Of a DNA stretch of 64,000 bases, positions 61,401 to 64,000 are shown in pieces. The position numbers and the translations under genes were made by a program. The stretch is taken from assembly GCA_964594125.1 (NCBI GenBank), contig CAZQLL010000015.1, positions 30,926 to 94,925 on the forward strand. The letters run 5' to 3'. This stretch comes from CAVRZJ01 sp964594125 (lineage in GTDB: Bacteria; Acidobacteriota; Thermoanaerobaculia; Thermoanaerobaculales; Thermoanaerobaculaceae). The notes under the pieces are model-generated. The model was not told the origin of the DNA, did not search any database, and worked only from the letters and a program-made list of their open reading frames with translations. Every line of letters starts with the position of its first letter. The first letter of the stretch is position 1.

Positions 61401-62356
61401 AGCCGGAAACTACCGAGCCTTTCGCGATCGTTGCCTACCTCAATGCCGTCAACCGCGCGCCGGAGATGAGTTGGGCGGACCTTGTTGACGCGATTGCAGA
61501 GGGCGTGGTGGCGAGGTACCACCAGGCGTCGCTTTCTGGCCTCTCCGGACCCGAGCTAATGGCGATGCACGGAGGCTTCAACGACATCGCCGCCATCATG
61601 TTAACGGCAGTCGCGCAGCAGGCCGGAATCGCTGTGCCGTTGACGTTCGCAACGTCCTGCCGCGAGGAGCTCCCGCCTGACGTGGCAACCGTCACAGTTG
61701 AATCTCCAGATCCTAGCCCGCCGCAGGGGATCCAAGTCGCGCCACGGGCCGTAATCGCGAATGATTTCCTTGATGTGGCGACACTCCGGGCCTCGATCAA
61801 CGATCCGGAGACGTTTCTGTATGCATTCCGGGGCGCAGATGTAGTGCCACGCGGGAGCTTGGACTCGGCCACCTATGCACCGGCCACGGAGTTCCGAGTC
61901 GTCTGCGATCATCCGACGCCGGAGGGGCGCTGTGCGCTCCCCCTGTACCTCGTGCAGGTTACCGATATCTACATTCCCTTCACCGAGGTGGGGAGCTGCA
62001 GCGACGGCGGCCCAATCTGGGTCGACACCGACCTCAGTTGCGGTCTTGGCAGCTTCCGCGGTTCGTTCCTGCGCGCTGGGCAGCAGTGGTACACCAAGTC
62101 GACGTGTCCCGCCGCGGACGGAACCGTCACGATGGTCGGGTCCTGCCTCGGAACGGACGTGGCCACGTTATCCATTGGCCTCGACTCGGGCACCCTCAGC
62201 TTCTGTCTCACTGGAGAGTTCTCATTCGGTTCCACGACATGCACCGTCAACGGTTGCGCCTACGGGGCTGCTTCGAGCGTCACCAGGCCCGTCGATACCA
62301 GTGGGCTGTCGATTCCCGACTACGTTGCAGCAAACCATTGGCAGGTTTGCCCTTGA
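58475..62356 (+). CDS. Large secreted protein with lectin-like, repeat and IPT/TIG regions
   Basis: The product is 1293 residues from ATG 58475. A signal peptide (about 1-26) is followed by a LamG-like/DUF1080-like beta-sandwich (about 28-205). A repeated region follows (about 206-670) with blocks such as KNTLWRTDLALSNLSS, YRTNVGFVNPSGR, NWRSQVFLSNLGT and FRSNLVLLNPGDS, which look like four copies of one module. An IPT/TIG domain (about 673-755, LTPSGGPPGTPLVLRG) comes next. The C-terminal 540 residues are not recognised and use more A/T-ending codons than the rest, so they may have a different origin. A near-consensus sigma-54 promoter precedes it. Confidence 0.8.
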   Translation: MRRHAWFVSVVLSALAAGDASVASAAPVSFGPFPERVVRDGFETFRAAWKPDGGTWQFAAGIAAQNDGSAPHWATLEGVLTAPITSVETDLRLDGGSGTAGLLFSYRGATCLWALAPDGGSGAVNGFAVPVTTMTAPALLPGTWHRLNLVIEDDFVIARVDGAVAWYVEDAAPTGVSDATLPVLPGGALGLFSAGAEVSFDNLLVERPRDAWRYVVPIAPRTPGLKNTLWRTDLALSNLSSLPAAVKVHYLLAGQDNSALANVAEIELEGGQSRVLADVVSAELGLSQANGGLMIVSDAEIAVASRTYNQAGAGTYGQHVPATLVDDLIPAGETGMLVGVRRSAGYRTNVGFVNPSGRTVRFTVRLVDGGGAVRGTLQRSLKPLSQHQYTDVLPALGADALDAGRVEITADGPFQAYAMVIDNASGDPVLIPAVPVTDAGTIQHIPNLARVKGLKGSNWRSQVFLSNLGTIDGQMTLSFFLANKSSAAASKVLAIPANATLGIDDVVSDMLGQEGEGWLKVEASVPLLASARRYNLATDGSTFGQSVRILPLERLLGHGDAGVFPGLEKSAEFRSNLVLLNPGDSSVSVLVRVDGAGTSATKAFPVAARAYRNLVDIAGLVGHPGGKELRAVVALDPVADANSGARLSASVTVVDNRTNDPVGIGHALDRTVPVFVSLTPSGGPPGTPLVLRGAGLQASQALEFTFAGSTTELTVPRVNGSRVDLIVPLLLGGPGQAPFVGRAGVAPLDTRGAVHESLNVDVAALPAVTPAEAETIFFEVFAGLEGIVAESVQGPPTEVSGLLDELRQTLVDHYYALVLGAANGTPSTLNVPDPATGHWVDVEVTAQDALTLASLLAHGAVKQASAAPPLGASAQSTTRQSGACLPIASRDRIGSWCNGAEGAGEQSLRAAVELAASSGCQLNPAMCDAAEGMAVVFEVVARVLCLTTPYVLDRVQLETQYGFATGLIERTLITLEPETTEPFAIVAYLNAVNRAPEMSWADLVDAIAEGVVARYHQASLSGLSGPELMAMHGGFNDIAAIMLTAVAQQAGIAVPLTFATSCREELPPDVATVTVESPDPSPPQGIQVAPRAVIANDFLDVATLRASINDPETFLYAFRGADVVPRGSLDSATYAPATEFRVVCDHPTPEGRCALPLYLVQVTDIYIPFTEVGSCSDGGPIWVDTDLSCGLGSFRGSFLRAGQQWYTKSTCPAADGTVTMVGSCLGTDVATLSIGLDSGTLSFCLTGEFSFGSTTCTVNGCAYGAASSVTRPVDTSGLSIPDYVAANHWQVCP

Positions 62357-62446
62357 GCGGCGCGGCGGTGTAAGTGTCGACCCACGGGCATCAGATTCTC
62401 TCAGCACTCTGATAGACCAGACCGAAAGGGAAAGGAGGAGACGAGT

Positions 62447-63511
62447 ATGGTGGCAGGGCGCAGGGTCTTGATGGCGGTTGTTGTGACGGTCGTCGGTGCC
62501 AGCACGGTTGGGTTGGCGTCGCAGGCAGGTGCCGTGCCCGGGAGGCGGGTGCGGGGTGCTCAGAGACTCGCGAGCGAGCGCGCGAGGCTGGCTGCGCGTG
62601 CCGTGGAGCGTAAGCCGGGGATGGCTGTGCAAACGATGGCGACCGACCAGGAGATCCTCGATGCGCTGTTCACCGACGCGGCGTGCCAGGCATTCGTCAG
62701 TGGTGTGACCGTCACGGCTACCGACCCCAGCGTCCAGGTTCAGGCACTTCCATCATACGGGCGATCTGTCTTCTCGGGCAGCGGCGGCGTTCTTGTCCTG
62801 AGTTCGGGTGATCCTCTCGCGCCTTCCGAAACCACCGCCTGGGGCGAGCAATACTGCCCAGGCGACACCGCTCGCGTCGACATCGACTTCAACATCACCG
62901 ACCCGAGTATCCGGTCAATGTCGATGCAGTTCGATGTGTACTCCTACGAGTACCCGACCTACGTCGGCGCGTTCAACGACTTCGCTTTTGCCTATTGGGA
63001 CGAGACGATAACCACGAACGACGCGTGTTTCCCTGATCAAGCGGCCCAGTACTGCCCGAATGGGCTGGGATGCGCAGGATCGACCTCCGCAACCCGTGGC
63101 CTCCTCACCTTCGACAACCAGATTCCGTGCCAGCCGACCATGATCAACAGCGCCTTCTTTCAACTGTGCAGCGTGCTCGGGTGCGACAGCGCGCCCGGCG
63201 TTCCAGGGTGGGAAACCACATACGATGAGGTCCCTGGGGACATCTCCGGTCGTACAGGAGTCCTCACTGCTTCGTGGCCGGTCTCCACGGGTGTTCACCG
63301 CCTCACACTGATGGTAGGCGACTACGGAGACGGTCTCGTCGATAGCGCGGCAGCCTTTGCCCGTCTCCGCTGCAGCTCCCAGGCAACGGGGTGCGCCTCC
63401 ACGGAGCAGCAGCAAGGAGAGAACATCCCGGCGCTCTCGTGGTTAGGCCTCGCGCTGCTGGCTCTGCTGCTGGGAGGTCTCGGCGCATGGGAGGCGCTCG
63501 CGCGGACGTAA
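62447..63511 (+). CDS. Choice-of-anchor L protein with IPTL-CTERM-like tail
   Basis: The product is 354 residues from ATG 62447 (AAAGGAGGAGA upstream). A signal peptide (about 1-29) precedes a domain with the pattern GVLVLSSGDP...FDVYSYEYPTYVGAFNDFAFAYWDE. That matches the 'choice-of-anchor L' module (F-FGSEEYPEYVGSFNDVFAF in relatives). It has eight or more cysteines, suited to an oxidising compartment. The C-terminus, IPALSWLGL then a Leu/Gly-rich helix and a final Arg, matches IPTL-CTERM-type surface-sorting tails (about 327-354). It is thus the one protein in the cluster with a visible anchor signal. No exosortase-like or sorting enzyme gene is in the window. Confidence 0.8.
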   Translation: MVAGRRVLMAVVVTVVGASTVGLASQAGAVPGRRVRGAQRLASERARLAARAVERKPGMAVQTMATDQEILDALFTDAACQAFVSGVTVTATDPSVQVQALPSYGRSVFSGSGGVLVLSSGDPLAPSETTAWGEQYCPGDTARVDIDFNITDPSIRSMSMQFDVYSYEYPTYVGAFNDFAFAYWDETITTNDACFPDQAAQYCPNGLGCAGSTSATRGLLTFDNQIPCQPTMINSAFFQLCSVLGCDSAPGVPGWETTYDEVPGDISGRTGVLTASWPVSTGVHRLTLMVGDYGDGLVDSAAAFARLRCSSQATGCASTEQQQGENIPALSWLGLALLALLLGGLGAWEALART

Positions 63512-63521
63512 GACGCCGAGG

Positions 63522-63566
63522 GTGCCGTTCCTCGGCGAAGTGCCGATTGACCCGTAGGTCGTGCTA
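63522..63566 (+). pseudogene. Relic of an Mrp-family ATPase gene
   Basis: In one frame the sequence reads VPFLGEVPIDP, stop, VVL. This matches VPFLGDIPIDPQIVL near the C-terminus of the intact Mrp at 38268-39305, with the Gln codon changed to TAG. Only about 45 bp are recognisable, between the sorting-tail gene and the IS element. The insertion or a deletion has probably removed the rest. Confidence 0.6.
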
Positions 63567-63637
63567 GCGCGACTTTACTACGGCGCCTCTCGGGATCGGT
63601 TGTAAGTGAGGTCTTTGTTTAGAGATGGGTCTCCCTG

Positions 63638-63653
63638 CGTCGTATATACGACG
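63638..63653. repeat. 16-bp perfect palindrome near the IS element end
   Basis: CGTCGTATATACGACG lies 9 bp beyond the transposase stop. It may be part of the terminal region of the element or a transcription stop structure. Confidence 0.5.
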
Positions 63654-64000
63654 GCGAGTTGCTACGGTCGAAGACCGAGGGCCCCGATGAGGTCCCGGAG
63701 GTGCGGGTCGTCGGGGTAGTCGAGGACGGTCTCGATGCGCGGCCGGCCGGGCTTGCCGGGCCGTCGGCGCAGGACGGTGGCGCGACGGATCTGGCCGAGG
63801 TCGTCCATCATCGTGTGCAGCGAGCCGGCATATCCAATCCGCTCGACCAAGCGCATGTGGAGGAGGCGGACGAGCAGGTAGCCAAGGACGCAGCACCAGG
63901 CGTGGACGGCGATCTTCTGGTCGGTCCAGTGGTACTGCGGACGCACCGCGAGGTGGAACGGGTCATTGAGGTTCTCGAAGGCTGCCTCCACATCCGACTG
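63640..64000 (-). mobile_element. Insertion sequence, one end and transposase 3' part
   Basis: The transposase fragment, the upstream palindrome and the broken mrp relic together indicate an inserted IS element. The terminal inverted repeat cannot be defined without its partner beyond the window. Confidence 0.55.
63662..64000 (-). CDS. IS1634-like transposase, C-terminal part (runs off window)
   Basis: The frame is open at the window edge and gives 112 C-terminal residues. The segment VEAAFENLNDPFHLAVRPQYHWTDQKIAVHAW, then CCVLGYLLVRLL, matches the late catalytic region of IS4-superfamily (IS1634-type) transposases. The first Glu is the probable last acid of the DDE triad. The element's other end and the other catalytic residues lie beyond the window, so its completeness cannot be judged. 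It marks the boundary of the secreted-protein cluster. Confidence 0.75.
   Translation of the reverse strand, partial: QSDVEAAFENLNDPFHLAVRPQYHWTDQKIAVHAWCCVLGYLLVRLLHMRLVERIGYAGSLHTMMDDLGQIRRATVLRRRPGKPGRPRIETVLDYPDDPHLRDLIGALGLRP

Noticed and set aside
62338..62385. TTGGCAGGTTTGC and GTGGGTC-like sequence (minus strand, 62379-62385) before the last secreted gene
   Set aside because: GG and GC are only 9 bp apart instead of 12, and the enhancer-like match is a short block in the wrong place, so it was not called sigma-54.

Overview
The window is GC-rich with strongly GC-biased third codon positions and looks like a chromosomal segment of a free-living Gram-negative-type bacterium. Features pointing that way are periplasmic and secreted proteins with signal peptides, an LdtD-type L,D-transpeptidase, MglA/MglB polarity proteins, eukaryote-like Ser/Thr kinases, sigma-54-type promoters and many secreted beta-propeller, LamG and FG-GAP proteins. 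This mix fits Acidobacteriota or a Myxococcota-like lineage. That assignment is an inference; there is no rRNA in the window to settle it.

Layout: (1) 1-5.6 kb, two related secreted proteins in tandem with an identical 84-bp end. (2) 5.6-13.0 kb, a GH127-aldose epimerase fusion, cell-wall enzymes LdtD-like and MepK-like placed tail to tail, a polytopic membrane protein, and tadA. (3) 13.0-17.2 kb, two tRNA-Ser genes, the SRP RNA and an information-processing/polarity operon, dnaX-ebfC-recR-mglB-mglA. (4) 17.3-21.7 kb, a crotonase plus a hypothetical on the minus strand, then two overlapping glycosyltransferases. (5) 22.1-27.6 kb, a phosphohexomutase-enolase-ftsB-Ser/Thr kinase-cyclophilin run. 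(6) 27.6-31.7 kb, a metalloprotease-like protein, an RsbW/RsbV-type partner-switching pair, a lone receiver domain, an aminotransferase-fold protein lacking its catalytic lysine, and a zinc-ribbon protein. (7) 31.8-36.3 kb, a CAT-anticodon tRNA and the classic tilS-hpt-ftsH order, then an EVE-domain protein. (8) 36.3-38.3 kb, repeat-rich DNA made of heptad arrays and palindromic elements surrounding plsC and a DUF59 gene, then mrp. (9) 39.5-46.7 kb, a DUF4143 ATPase, then a GAF-AAA+ regulator whose stop overlaps the start of a 1340-residue periplasmic propeller/Y_Y_Y/TM/GAF/Ser-Thr kinase. (10) 47-63.5 kb, six large secreted proteins. (11) 63.5-64 kb, a relic of an mrp gene and the 3' end of an IS transposase gene.

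The most interesting part is 40.8-63.5 kb. A membrane-spanning propeller receptor that ends in a Ser/Thr kinase, rather than a histidine kinase, is co-encoded with an AAA+ regulator that has lost the sigma-54-contact GAFTGA loop. Downstream, two of the secreted-protein genes carry sigma-54 -24/-12 promoter matches, each with the same 28-bp near-palindromic element about 110 bp upstream. I read this as a candidate regulated surface/secretome locus. The link between the kinase, the regulator and those promoters is inference.

Positions were read by hand from the sequence. No database search, folding or alignment program was run.
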